From Bryopsis sp. KO-2023 (lineage: Eukaryota > Chlorophyta > Ulvophyceae > Bryopsidales > Bryopsidaceae), in contig BSYQ01000006.1 in assembly GCA_030272585.1 (NCBI GenBank), positions 1,265,001-1,329,000 of the forward strand: 64,000 bases of DNA, read 5' to 3'. This document shows positions 11,901-23,218 of this stretch, piece by piece. Positions within the stretch are counted from its first letter, which is position 1. Every line of letters starts with the position of its first letter. Below the pieces are notes generated by a model. That model was not told the DNA's origin, did not search any database, and saw only the letters and a list, made by a program, of their open reading frames with translations. The translations under genes were made by a program, and so were the position numbers.

Positions 11901-14900
11901 TCTAAATTTGGCGGCGCGATTGTTCTCAGCGGGGCTTTTTTTGACACCATTTTGACCTGCATTTCCGGGATTGTGTCCGATTTCGTTTTTGAAGCCCTTG
12001 CACAAGATGTTGGATTGCCCACCCAGCCAAAAATGTCGATTGAGAAATGTGTCTTCCGGGGGAACAGAGCTTGGGAAAGCGGAGGAGCAGTTGCCCTGGT
12101 GAGCGTATGTTTTGCGAGTTAATTATTTCAAGGGTGTTTGATATGTGAAAAAGAACATTTTCTGACAGCATCCATGCATATGGTTTTGAGGGGTAATTAC
12201 AACTACAATCCATGGTGTCTAAAAAAAAATAATTGGAGCTGTTGGCAGGACAAGGAAGTTGCAGTAAAACTTGTGGATGTCGATTTTGAACTCAATGCCG
12301 CTGATGCTGGTGGAGGAGCTTTATCCAGTTCTGGTGCAGAATTAAATTTTGACACGGGAAACTGTATTCAAAATCATGCCAGAGGCAACGGTGGGGCGAT
12401 TTGGATAGGGGTAAGGACACTCATGAGTTCAAAAATAATTCCAGATCGTTTCTTCTGATGTTTACATTTTCAGCTGAGCAATTTCAAGTTGTTGACTTTG
12501 CAATATCAGGGACCCAAATCAGCGGCTCAACTCACAAATCTGACCTTCACCTCCAACAATTCTACTTTGGGGGGCGCCATTTTCGTGGAAGGCGATGCCA
12601 ATTCAACCCTGTCTGGCTGCACATTCTCAAAAAACCAAGCCCAGCTTGGAGGGGGGGCAGTATGTGCTCAGGTATTTGATTGGGACATCTCAGAATTTGA
12701 GGTGACAAAGATCGCAAAACCCAAGGAATGCAGCCACTAGACTTAAATATTAACCTCCCTTGTATTGAAAATTTGCTGTTTTTTTTTGTGTGTGCAGCAT
12801 GGGGATTTGGGCTCAACTGGGGAAACCAGAGAAGGAGGGCTGCGCATTGCCATGAATTGGCTAAAATTTTCAGGAAATGGAGCGGGAGGTGTTGGGGAGG
12901 GCTCTCTGGTGAGGAGTGTCGACGGAGAAGGTGGAGCTGTTAGATTGACAGGCCAAGGAGTGATTGCAGACATCGATGGGTGTAGCTTCTCCAGAAACGT
13001 GGCTGGATCTGGAGGAGCGTTGTATTTGGCAGAATTGCACAAAGCAGAAATTCGAGACTCAATTGCCACCCTGAATGCCGCCTTGAGAGGGGGAGGGTTA
13101 GTAGTCATTGACACAGCATCTCTGATCAAGCTAGCAGGAGTTAAATTTTCGGAGAATTCAGCAAGCTGGGGTGGTGGTATGTCAGCCACAGCAACCACGC
13201 CCAAGAAGATCGTGGAAATGGAGCTCTCTGATGTGCAGTTTCTGGGAAACACTGCTGCCAAAGGCGGAGCAGGTTTGGAGGTCAAAGGAGTGGAACTGCA
13301 TTGCAGGAGTTGTGTGTTTCGTCAAAATAGTGCTGGGAGTCCTGACAGGGGTGAGCCTGGAGACGGCGGTGGCATTCTTGCTAGCTCAGGGGCGTTCCTC
13401 ACTCTTCGAGACTGTACATTGGAAGAATGCTTTGCAGCCGGTTCAGGGGGAGGGATATACGCACAGGACACAGTGTTGAAAGGGGTTAACCTGGTAGTTT
13501 CAGGAAATGTGGCTGGTGAAAACGGAGGCGGAATGGCTGCTCATTTCAGCTCTCTGTTTGCACCCAGAGGGGACGTCGCTCTTTTGTGGAAGTGCAACCT
13601 TTGCTCCATTGACAATAACAAGGGCAGAGTCGGAGGTGAGCAGGGATGGCCAGCCGTGGATGATTTTTCAAGAGGCTCCAGTGCAAAAGGGGTATAAATA
13701 CATTGTCTGTTGCCTAATATATATTTATCTCCATGCAGGTGGGTTGCACCTTCTCACTTCTTCTGGATCAGCTCAGGATTGCAAAGCTCTGGACATACTT
13801 AGGGAGCAAACATTCCTCAATGGCGATTCCTCTCCCAAAGATCAACAGAGCTTCTTCCAGCTCCTGGAAGATTGCGGGTCGACACCCACCTCCTCTGATT
13901 TGTCGGCGAGCCGCCGCGCTGTCTTTGTTGACACAACATTCGAGGGAAATGATGCGGAGATATTTGGCTCAGGTGTTTTCTCAAATGACATTCCTGTACT
14001 GAGGATGTGTTGTGATGAAGTCTGCTTTGATGGGTTGGACTTGAAAAATGCACCCCAGAGTTGCCTCACCATCAATAAGGGGGGCAATCAGGCAGAGTCC
14101 ATGTCAGTGGGCTCTTCACTAGATAGTGTGAAGATTTTGCCTCCACAAGTTCTTGGTCAAGCGAGTGACGAAGCGCTTCCCCCCATTGAAGTCAAAGTGC
14201 TGGATGCCTTTGGAAAAATTGCCCCTGAAAATGTCACTCTGAGAGTTCAATCAACAGCACCAGGAATGGAGTTGTATGGAAACCCTGTCACCAGCGATGG
14301 GGTCCTCATGAGTGGTTTTTTCATTGCCAACGGGGTCATTCTCAGAGCCTTGCCTGGCACATACAATGTGACTTTTGAGTTCATTCCAAAGGAGACTGGA
14401 AGGGGTGCTATTGTCGAGCACATAGTGGTGGTGATTCGAGAATGTATGGCTGGGGAGGTGTCCAGACAGAAAGGAAAGCAATGTGACATTTGTGGGGAAG
14501 ACTTTTTCAGTTTCGACCCAGATGATGTGGAATGCCGTCTTTGCCCTCTGGAGAGAGCCAAATGTTCAGGGGCGATTCTGGTACCATTGGAAGGCTTTTG
14601 GCATGCAAACACTCAGGCAACTGAGATCCATACCTGCCTGGCCAAGGAAGCGTGCACCTACACAAACAGAACCACTGCTCTGCAAGAGGCCAGCAAGAAA
14701 CTGACGACAGGGGGGATGCTCCACTTCACCGATTCCTACCCCCAATGTGAAGAGGTATCAGAAATATTGATTGACACATGTTTTCCAGTACCATGTTCAT
14801 GACCAAAAGCGTGTGGAAGAAGCATGCATCATTCTCCATCTATGGTGTGTATTTCAGGGCTATATGGATGTGCTGTGTGGAAGCTGCCAGCCTTCACATG

Positions 14901-16551
14901 GGAAAGCTGGATCGCAGCAATGTGTCAAATGTCAAGGACGAACACCAACAATTTTTTTCTTGAGCTTGGTCGTACTGGCCCTGGCGACTCTGTCGTTCAT
15001 CTTTATGAAAAGTGCAAAAAGCTATTCCAGAGAAATCAACAAGCAAGCAGGTCGTGCGCCTCCCGTTCCTTCATTGACACAAACACAGCATCAAACAGAA
15101 AGGCGGGCGTCTGATGTATTCAAGGTGAACCAGAAAAAAAAATTCGGAACGGCTTGCCCTACCCACAGTAGCTCTTTGTGATTTATTTGAAACGTTCCCC
15201 TGCAGATTTTGGTCAACTTCCTTCAAGTCACTGGATCGGCCGCCGCCATTAATGCTGACTGGACCAAGGGCATGCTGGCATTCCTCACCAGCCTTGGTGA
15301 GAGCCACCCCTTGTGTTTCTTTTGCGACCAACCTGGAGCAAAGAATTTAAAAACTGTAATTTGCTGGGCTTCTGCTGTTATATAACATTCCATATATGGA
15401 ATGTGCCTAGGACTGATGTCGGGCGCCGCGGAGAACAATAGCTTTTTCGCGCCCGAGTGCGCGTTTTTGACGGATGCAATGCCTCGATCCATGAAGGCCA
15501 CGATCTTGTTCGTTTTCTTACCTGGGGTTGTGTGGGGCGCCTTTTCGATGCTGTATTCGATCTTTTCTTTCAAAAAGGATAGTCCATTCGAGTACATTAA
15601 GCTTCGTTCCTTCACTGCGCTGTTGGCTGTCCTTCACGCATCCTACACAAGGTAAGAACGGCAAGTGCATTCTGGATTTGAGGTGGAAGATGTTCGGTTT
15701 GTGGTGACTCACCAGTCAGTCGGACTTGTGTGAAAGCATGCAAACGAGTATGTGTTTTTTCCTTGTTGGGCAGCGTGACTGGAGTGCTGGTGCGCATTTT
15801 TCATTGCGTGGGTGCGGAGCCATTGGATGGTCTGTTTTGGGCGGCAGATACGAGTGTGGTGTGCTACCAAGGGTCGCATGCTGTCCTTGTTGGAATCGTT
15901 GGCTTTCCACTCTTGGTGCTGATTTCCTTTGGATTTCCAGCGTGGCTTCTCTTCATTTTGACACGGAACACGAGGAATCTCAGCAGCCAGGCCATTGCAA
16001 GACGCTATGGCTTCTTTTATCGATCATACAGGAGGGATGCAGTTGCCTGGGAGGTGGTCATCGTCGCTAGGAAAGCGCTACTTTCCACCATCGTCGTGTT
16101 CGCCCCTCCTCTCGGAGAGGGTTTGCAGGGTGATATGGCACTGTTCGTTATGTTTGTGGCGACGATGCTCCAACTGCGGTTCCAGCCTTTCGAAGATACG
16201 GAGCTGAACGATATGGAGTTGGCTTCCCTCATATTATCGAGTCTCGCCTTCATGATCGGGAACATGGCCAACAGGGCCGCAGTGACAAAGGATGCAAAAA
16301 TCGGGATGTCTGTGGTGTTCATCGGAGCAGTGGCGCTCTACTTTCTGTACATGTTGAAACAGCTTTTCGATGTTGGGATGAGCGGGCTGGAGAGATGGAT
16401 ACGAAAAGATCAGCAATCGACGCCGCCATCCAGCAAGGTGGAAATGGTTAAGATCGCGAAAACCATCGTCGTGAACCGCTTGAAAGAGAAAACGAGCGCA
16501 CTCGTAGACAAGTTCAGTGCAGCACACCACCTGGCAGTGGGCGCTCAGTAA
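5902..16551 (+). CDS. Gene 1: giant secreted beta-helix / Cys-rich / multi-pass membrane protein
   Basis: Exons: 5902-5977, 6115-6376, 6620-7013, 7146-7421, 7528-7806, 8068-8196, 8672-8956, 9264-9404, 9725-10009, 10312-10431, 10737-11006, 11178-11369, 11721-12098, 12249-12410, 12474-12671, 12798-13635, 13739-14754, 14858-15124, 15206-15296, 15411-15651, 15774-16551. They sum to 6,678 nt (2,225 aa) with phases agreeing at every junction and a TAA stop. Residues 1-20 are a signal peptide (KRFVLVVLLAAAYITATGA). Residues ~115-1480 are right-handed beta-helix repeats, with FxxN followed by GGA(I/L) in each coil, as in polymorphic outer-membrane-type repeats. Residues ~1630-1800 are Cys-rich (CDIC, CRLC, CGSC, CVKC). 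The last ~430 residues have about seven or eight hydrophobic segments, resembling the TRP-like membrane module known in algal and oomycete proteins. Inferred role: a large surface adhesin, sensor or channel. Exons 4-15 all start and end in phase 0. Function is unknown. Confidence 0.85.
8551..8578 (+). repeat. Oligo(T)-oligo(G) tract in intron 6 of gene 1
   Basis: A T-rich run passes directly into ten G residues, about 95 nt upstream of the exon 7 acceptor. Similar tracts are at 9184-9219 and 10210-10242 in the same gene. Confidence 0.8.
9184..9219 (+). repeat. Oligo(T)-oligo(G) tract in intron 7 of gene 1
   Basis: About 26 T followed by about 10 G, ending 44 nt before the exon 8 acceptor at 9263. 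Confidence 0.85.
9264..11006 (+). repeat. Tandem duplication of two exons and their introns inside gene 1
   Basis: The block with exons 8-9 (9264-10009) recurs about 1,012 bp downstream as exons 10-11 (10312-11006). Intron sequence is copied too: the stretch from about 9553 (cttggtcaatttctggcatt) recurs near 10573. Exons 7 (8672-8956) and 9 (9725-10009) are also both 285 nt and alike, pointing to an earlier round of duplication. Confidence 0.8.
10210..10242 (+). repeat. Oligo(T)-oligo(G) tract in intron 9 of gene 1
   Basis: A T-rich run followed by nine G, preceded by a short TA repeat. It is the duplicated counterpart of the tract at 9184-9219. Confidence 0.8.
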
Positions 16552-17096
16552 GGTCATTCCAGGAGTACCAAGAATTGTGGATCTCGTGTATGATTTTTTA
16601 CGTCCATCTCTCGGAAAGCCCTATGCTTTTGAGTGATTTTTGACTTTTCTTTTCTTATATTTGCACACCATGGGCACTCAGGGTTTTATGGAAATCCAGG
16701 ATTTCCTTATTTGTTTATTTTTCAAGTCAGTTTTTTTTTCCACCAAAACGAATTGCTCTATGACGCTCTCCTTTTCAGCTGAATTGATCAAAAGAGGACA
16801 TCTCCGAGAATATGTGCGTCTTGCATTGTCGAAGTCGAAAATTGGCAGAGAGAAGTCGTTATGTCGAGTTTGTGGTGGGATGCTAGTAGGAAAACTAGGG
16901 ATTGTAACCTTGTCTTAACTGTTTGTTCAAAACGCCGCCACTCTTCTTCATGTTCTTCTTCTGCTTGCTCATATCAAAAAATGGCTCCAAAGAAGCCAAA
17001 AAGGCCACGAAGTGCAGTATGGTCTCAGACCCTGCCACAGAGTCGACATGCAGCGTCGCACAGCACAAGGAGCTGCTGAAACTATCTGAGTAGAAG
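16552..17096. other. 3' flank of gene 1, no gene seen
   Basis: AT-rich sequence with no coding pattern I can support; it presumably holds the 3' UTR of gene 1. Confidence 0.5.
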
Positions 17097-17300
17097 TTGG
17101 TTGTAGTGTTCATCGGAGCAGTGGCGCTCTACTTTTTGTACATGTTGAAACAATTTTTCGATGCTGGGATGAACGGGCTTGAGATATGGGTGCGGAAAGT
17201 TAAGCCTTCGACCCCGGATGGAGTAAGCAGGTGGGCAGCTGTAAAAATTGCGATCGCGAGAGAAGTTGTTGTGAAGCGCTTGAAAGTGTCTGCTGGTAGA
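17097..17300 (+). pseudogene. Orphan C-terminal fragment of the gene 1 family
   Basis: This stretch repeats the end of gene 1 (about 16316-16520): the last membrane segment (VFIGAVALYFLYML) and the start of the cytoplasmic tail (LKQFFDAGMNGLEIW) with several substitutions. No upstream exons of the family are present nearby, so it is an isolated duplicated 3' fragment. Confidence 0.75.
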
Positions 17301-18352
17301 TTCAGTGGTGCTCCTTGTGTGTGGATGGTCGGCAAGGTTGGCAGGGAAACAAGCGTAGGATGATTCATATTGTTCAGGATGTTCTTGTATCGATACAAGA
17401 ATTCCGGCCATCACCGTCAAGTCTCAAGTAACCAACAGGTGTTTCTGTTTCTTTTTTTTTCACCCCAAGTCTCAAGCTTTTGCAAGACAAAACTGTTTTT
17501 CTTATTGAGTACATTTGTATATTATGGGCGTTGGATGCATATGTATATTACGGGTGCGGATGAACTTTTTGCGGAAATCAAGATTGTGCAAGAGAGGTGG
17601 TCAACTAATTTTTGTGAGAAAAAATGGGAACATTATTGAGGTGTAAGAATTGTGGACTTGAAGGTTGAGTCGCCCAAATATTTGGTGGCAAGATTTTCCC
17701 CGCAAAAAACCTGCGGTCAATCACACACACGAGAATAATATATGGACCCATGGTCAAGCAAAAAAACAATCAATCAATAATTACAACCCGCAGAAATAGA
17801 CAGCCGCCACCCGTGGTCAAGCGTGCCGGCGTTGAAACGGAACCTATGAAAACACACACAAAACAAACCAGTCCTTGCAAATAAAAACGCCGCTGGACCC
17901 ACCCGGTTGGAGTGGGTGGGGCGGGATGATTAATATTTGAGATTTTTCTAATATATCTGATGGGATTTGACATCGCACCACATGTCAAATCCCTCCTGAA
18001 CTCAATTATGAAGTCCCGGCTGCAAAGTCGCTGGCCAGGGAGCAGGGTTCTTTCCCCCTTGGTCGGTTCTGGGACGGCATATCTTCGACCACCACCCCAT
18101 CGACTCATTCCGAACCGGGACGGACCCGATTCGTGGTTTTCGGGAGGAAGATCACCGGCGGAATTCGTTGTTGAATTCGTGAACTGCAGCGATCTGGTCG
18201 CAGTGATCTGTTCGGTTGTGGTGGGTCGTTGTTGGATTTCTCGAAACCGGGTGCTACGAAAAAGAAGGCGGCGGTGGTGGAGAGCGAGAGAGACGGCGTG
18301 GGATCTCGCTGTTTTTCGACAGATCGGGACGCGAATTTCCCCGTGAGGAGAA
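17301..18352. other. Intergenic; no gene recognised
   Basis: Mixed AT-rich DNA, then a GC-rich segment (about 17890-18340) ahead of the secreted-protein start codon. The segment has long spurious open frames on both strands. It may hold the promoter of the next gene; no specific motif was identified. Confidence 0.35.
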
Positions 18353-20088
18353 ATGCGGGAAATCGTCATGGGGAAGCGGATGGCGTATCCGCTGGTGTTG
18401 CTGGTTGCCTGTTTCGCTGTACAGTGCATTGGAGGTACCGATTTTCGAAAATCGAATTCGCCAAAATGCGCTTGATTGCCATGGTTCTTTTGGACACACT
18501 CACAAAAGTGATAATACGGGGATATACGGTATTGTATGGTCAGTTGTGATGAGAATTATAGTTTCTGGTTGAAGGTGCAGCACATCAACAAATTGCGAGT
18601 CGTTCACTTTATATGGCGTTTTTTCCATTTGATGTTCTTCTTGAATGTCTGAATTCATGGAAAAAGCATGTTGCCTGTGAGACAGAAGTTGTTGGAAGAG
18701 CATCAGCTCCAGCATTTTTTTCTATTTAAACCATTTCAGGTGCATTTTACTTGGTAGTTTCATTGTTTTCAATACTGATCATGGTGTTTTTTCCAGGGAG
18801 AGTAAGAACCGACCAAGGAGCTGCAACAATTTTCGTCCCTTTGGCATCACTGGCGGACCAATTGCTTGAAAGGTGGCATCTATAGAAACCAAAAGAAATA
18901 TCCAATCATGTCTTTATTAATAAAACATTACATCTCCTTCAGGTGGCCGCCTCCCCCCTCCCCCCCCCCAAAAAAAATCAAACAAATAAAAAAAAATAAA
19001 AAAATATGCAATTTCAGCTGAATTTTGACGCACAATCTGAAGCTCTAAAAGTTCAAAAAGAAAAACACGGCAAGGAGAGTCTTTTGGGTTTCCTTTTTGA
19101 CAGATGCAAAGTCCCGGCTGGCGACCTCATAACTGGATGCTTTCTGGAGCTAAGCATCGCATCGGCCAAATTTGGAATATCTTTCCCACCAAGACGAAGA
19201 GACATCCACACCATGGAGGTTTCCAAAAAAGATTTCAAATTCTTTGAATCCACCACTTTTGTTGCCTCTGATGAGTGTTGCCACTCTTTGTGCGAGCTCA
19301 CCGAAAAGGCAAGTGTTTTATTTATTATTTCTTTTTCCCGCTGTACATGTGCAAGAAAATTTGATTTTTTTTCTGGGGATGAAAAAGAAAAGGAAAAAAA
19401 AATTGGGCGTGCGTCAAAAATGAATGAATGTTTTTGTGGGATTTGCAGAAATGTCTGTGCAACAAAAAAGCCCATTCAGCATTGAAGAGCCTCTTCCTGT
19501 TTGGTGAAGTATTCCACGCAAGTGAGTTCAGCAGCAACCAGATTTGAAATTCACAGGGTGCCATAAATATGTTGCTGGATGTCCAGAAAAAACATCTCCC
19601 AACTCGCAGCATACCATACAGATATTTGCAGCATGGGAGGGTAAAAAAGATTAAAAAAAAGACTTGCAATCATCTCAGCGATGCTGCAAGCTGGAGCGCT
19701 TCCCCCACTTTGCATCCCTCATTTCAATCGTTGATGATTTGAAGCATTCATTTCACTCAAGCGATTTGCTTCAGAAGTTTATCCCCTCAATAATCGGGAA
19801 TTATATCCTTGAGTTGGGGTTTGCATTTTTTTGACAGTCTATGGGAAGCTAGCAGAGAGCTGCGAAATCAGGCCGATAAGCATTGGCTTGGATAATTCTT
19901 GCCAGCGTGAGCCAACACAATGCTACAGGCCGACGGATGAGTCATCGTCGCCAGACAGCTCAAATTCTGAATCCTACAGCAGCAGCAGTAGCACCAGCTC
20001 CGGTACAAGTTCCGGTACAAGCTCCGGTACCGGTGCCGGTACCGTATCTAGCAGCAATAATGCTGACAATAATCCAGGGGAGGGGTGA
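18353..20088 (+). CDS. Secreted Cys-containing protein with Ser/Gly/Thr-rich tail (exon joins incomplete)
   Basis: Not recognised. The first exon (ATG at 18353 or 18368, to about 18434) encodes a clear signal peptide (MAYPLVLLVACFAVQ). Later coding blocks: 19018-19308 (97 codons in phase 0, ending in a DECCHSLCELTEK motif); 19449 onward (KCLCNKKAHSALKSLF), joined through a likely GC-AG intron (AAG/GCAAGT at 19308/19309). Further blocks are 19557-19640 (RCHKYVAGC), 19678 onward (CCKLERFPHFASL) and a last exon ~19839-20088 ending in SSS..SSGTSSGTSSG and a TGA. Cys spacing suggests disulfides in a secreted domain. The joins between exon 1 and 19018, and around 19503-19839, do not resolve cleanly by phase, so either an exon is missed or the gene is damaged. 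Confidence 0.5.
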
Positions 20089-22229
20089 AAGTGGGGGGTT
20101 AGGCTCTGCAAACGCATTTGCACACAAGTGGATTCGGGCTAAGAGGTTTGATATTTTTGCTCCTTTCAGTCAGATGCACTGCAAAACCGAAAAGATGATT
20201 TAAAAGAAAAAAAGAGAAAAAAAAAGAATATTTCAGACAAGGGGAAAAAAAAGGAGGGGAGTGGAAAAAGGAAGAGGGAAAATCAGGTGTTTCTAAAATT
20301 ACTCATGCTCTGCATTTATGACAATACCAGGACTCGGGAAAATTTTCCCCTCCAAAAAGAAAAGTAAAAGAGATTAGTTGTAAAATGTTGATCTTTTTTC
20401 TTTTTTTTCTTTTCGAAACCAAGGTTGGATGCATCTTCGATAGAAAATTGATCTATTATCTATATAAGTGCATTTATGTGCATTTGCGTATTTTTCCGTT
20501 TGGTTTCAAGGCTCAAGTGATGCGACATTTGCGATTGAATGAAATGGAAATATATATATATGTATTCGACTTGAATTCGAAAAATTCCCGAAAAAAAACA
20601 ACGGGAAAGGAATTCAGCCGGACTGTTCGGTTTTCAGAGTCATGCAGTCATCGCCATGTGGAGTAGGCTTTTTTTTTCCCTTTCTTTTTCCTTTCTTATT
20701 TGTTTCCTTCTTTTTTCCATCTTGTTTTAGAGCGGTTAGAATTTGTTTTTGGTTCTTTTTTCTTTTTGGGGGGAGGGTTATTGAGACAATTTCCGAAGAC
20801 AAAAAAAAAAAGTGTGTGGGTCTGTGATTCATGTTGGGAAACAGAGAGAGAGAGTTTTTTTTTAAATAGGCAAGCTGTGGGTGTCAGGTTACCAAAGAAT
20901 TGGGGGGGGAGGGGGGTTAAAAAAGACTTTTCGTTGTGCTGTTCGCCAGGAAACGATTGCGGTACTGTGCAAGGCAGAGATGTTGTACAATTTGATGTAT
21001 TGACCAGAAAAAAAAAAAAAAGAAGAAGAAAAACACAAAAGGATGTCGATCGAAAAAAATTGGGGAGGGAAAAAGAGAAAGGAAGGGAAAAAAAAAAATA
21101 CAAATACACATATATAGTTACACACATGCGTGCATCTGGCCTTGCATTTTCTTTCTTTCTTTTGTATGCATGCATGCATATGCACATAAGTGCACATACA
21201 TTATCAAAAGAAACTGTAGGAATGACATGGGTTGCAAAGAGAAGATGTTAGAAATGAATACAATGGGGTGGGGAGCAGGTCTGATCGTTTACTATTGGAC
21301 AATAGGAGGGGGGGGGGGAATGCTAAAAAAATTTTTCCCCATATTTTTCTCCCCACGCAAGACATAAAGTGCTTTACACTAAACAATGTATTAATCATGT
21401 TCTCCAGCTTCCCATGCATTATTTCCAGATGTTTCATATTCTATTTTCAAATTTTCTTTTGTTTACATTGTGTGTGTGTGTGTGTGTTTCCTGGAGGATG
21501 GCCAAAGATCCAAACAGGTCGTGATTTACATTGGTATCGAAAAAATAACAAGGAGAGGTGTTTTTTTTTTTCCTCGGAAGCTGTTTATTTTGGCTGGTTT
21601 TTGAGTTATGACTGTGCAAGTGGGGTTTGAGAGCGTGACGGAAGTGTGTGGGGGATCTGGTTAGGAAACCTTGAAATTTTGCCCTTGGTTTTAACAAAAC
21701 AAACGTTTTGCTCATGCAATTTTTTTTGGCAGTAACAAAATCTGCTGGAAGATATCAAATGCTTGCATGTGTTGGCTGGTTGGTGAAAGTAGCAAATGCA
21801 TCTGATACACTGAATAAACCCTGGATGAAAATGTAAGGTGTAGAGGGGACCTATTTTCCCATCAACTTGGTGTTAAAAAAAAAGTGAATAGCAGGACATG
21901 CTTGGGGAGAACCCCCCCCCCCTAGAATTTTTCCAAATTGAGTGCTCTAGGAGAGAAAGTCAAACAAATATTGATACTTTCCAATTTCTGGGAAACAAAG
22001 AAGTGACACCAAAATTATGAGGCTGCTGATCAATGTGGTTTCTTAATTTGCCAACTTTCCTGATTTCTTTCAGAGAAGACTTTGATCCATTTCACATTTA
22101 TTCATGAACAAGCTCTTGCCATTTTATAAAAGAAAAAATTTAAAAAAGAAAAGTTTTACAAAGGGTGTTTTGGAGGGGAAAAAAAAGTAACCACACCCTC
22201 ATACCCTCTGACGCTTCCCAGATCGGGAT
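20089..22229. other. Low-complexity intergenic DNA, no gene seen
   Basis: Dominated by A, T and purine/pyrimidine runs, a TG microsatellite near 21470-21487 and a T/G tract near 20755-20777. Open frames here are poly-Phe or poly-Lys artefacts. No RNA gene or repeat boundary was recognised. Confidence 0.5.
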
Positions 22230-23218
22230 TCACGCCCTCCCAATATTCGCCGCGTTCCGTGCAAGACGTCTTGCCCGCTCGTCTTGCACTTTTTGAGGGT
22301 TGAACGTCATCTGGCTGTCCAGGGAAGCGGTGCGCGTGTCTTGGTAGTCTTGCCTCGATGAACCACCAGCTTCCCCTGTGAAAAAAACGCTCGAGTGTAA
22401 CGCACACGTGGTTTCACGTTTCCAAACACAAATCTGCAGTGGAACGAACATAATCAAGTTGAGAGCAATTCAAATCAAGCCCCTTACCGGACAGCCTGGC
22501 GACGTTTTCCCTGGTCAGCGGAGCTCCTATCCCAACCGTTCCTGCCGCTTGTGTCGGCAGTGCTGGAACAGAAGCTACCAAGCAGCACAACCTTTTTCTT
22601 TCAGTGAATTCGACGGCGCAACAACACAACGGGATCGTAAAAAGTTTGCCTGCAAATACTCACGTGACGGAGAAGGAACGGGATGACGTGGTGATGGCGG
22701 CGACGGAGGGGTTGGAACAGGCACGACTGTCGATAGCAGACTGCGTCTTATTTCGTTTTGGATCGATAGGAAAAAAGTCGTTCCGAAACGGCAAAAACGA
22801 CAAAAAAAATCCATCAATATTAATGTTTTTTCTTGTAGCTTTTTCTTCTCACTTTTTCTTACCAGCAGGAACTTGTGCATGCACAGGTGTCCCAGAGCTC
22901 ATGATAGTGCTCCACGACGGTACAGGCACAGGCGGCGAAGCAGGGAAGGTGGCACCAAAGCTGGCGCTGATGCCCCACGATGGACTCACGATGGGTGGGG
23001 GCTGCTGCAATATCGGTGCACTGAGACCTATCCAAAGCAAGACACGTCACCATGAGTAGAAGCAAACAAAGATAAAGCGTCAAAAAAACTCGACACTGCT
23101 TACCGCTGGATGTCCAATCCATTTCGTCTGATGAAGAATCGACGTCCATGACGTCCACATAGTGCTCGATGCCCTGCATCATGTCCACACGCCGAGACTT
23201 CCTGACCTTCGCACACAT
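22230..23218 (-). CDS. Small acidic/Pro-rich protein with Arg-rich C-terminus
   Basis: Not recognised. Five exons, read 5' to 3': 23218-23104, 23027-22863, 22726-22664, 22574-22488, 22375-22230. All introns are phase 1 with GT-AG ends; together they give 576 nt, 191 aa. The N-terminus has VRKSRR and then an acidic patch (DVMDVDSSSDEMDW). The middle is rich in Pro/Ser (PPPIVSPSW, VPTPPSPPSP). The C-terminus is basic (ERARRLARNAANIGRA) before TGA. This looks like a soluble, partly disordered nuclear or regulatory protein; that is inference. Its last two exons with the intron between them are duplicated at 48577-49018. Confidence 0.6.

Noticed and set aside
17770..18429. 219-codon minus-strand open frame
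   Set aside because: It runs antisense through the signal-peptide exon and a GC-rich segment, has no domain and no splice context.
22650..22663. 14-nt intron in the Pro-rich gene
   Set aside because: Too short to splice; a normal 89-nt intron (22575-22663) with the acceptor TTGGTAG fits the phase.
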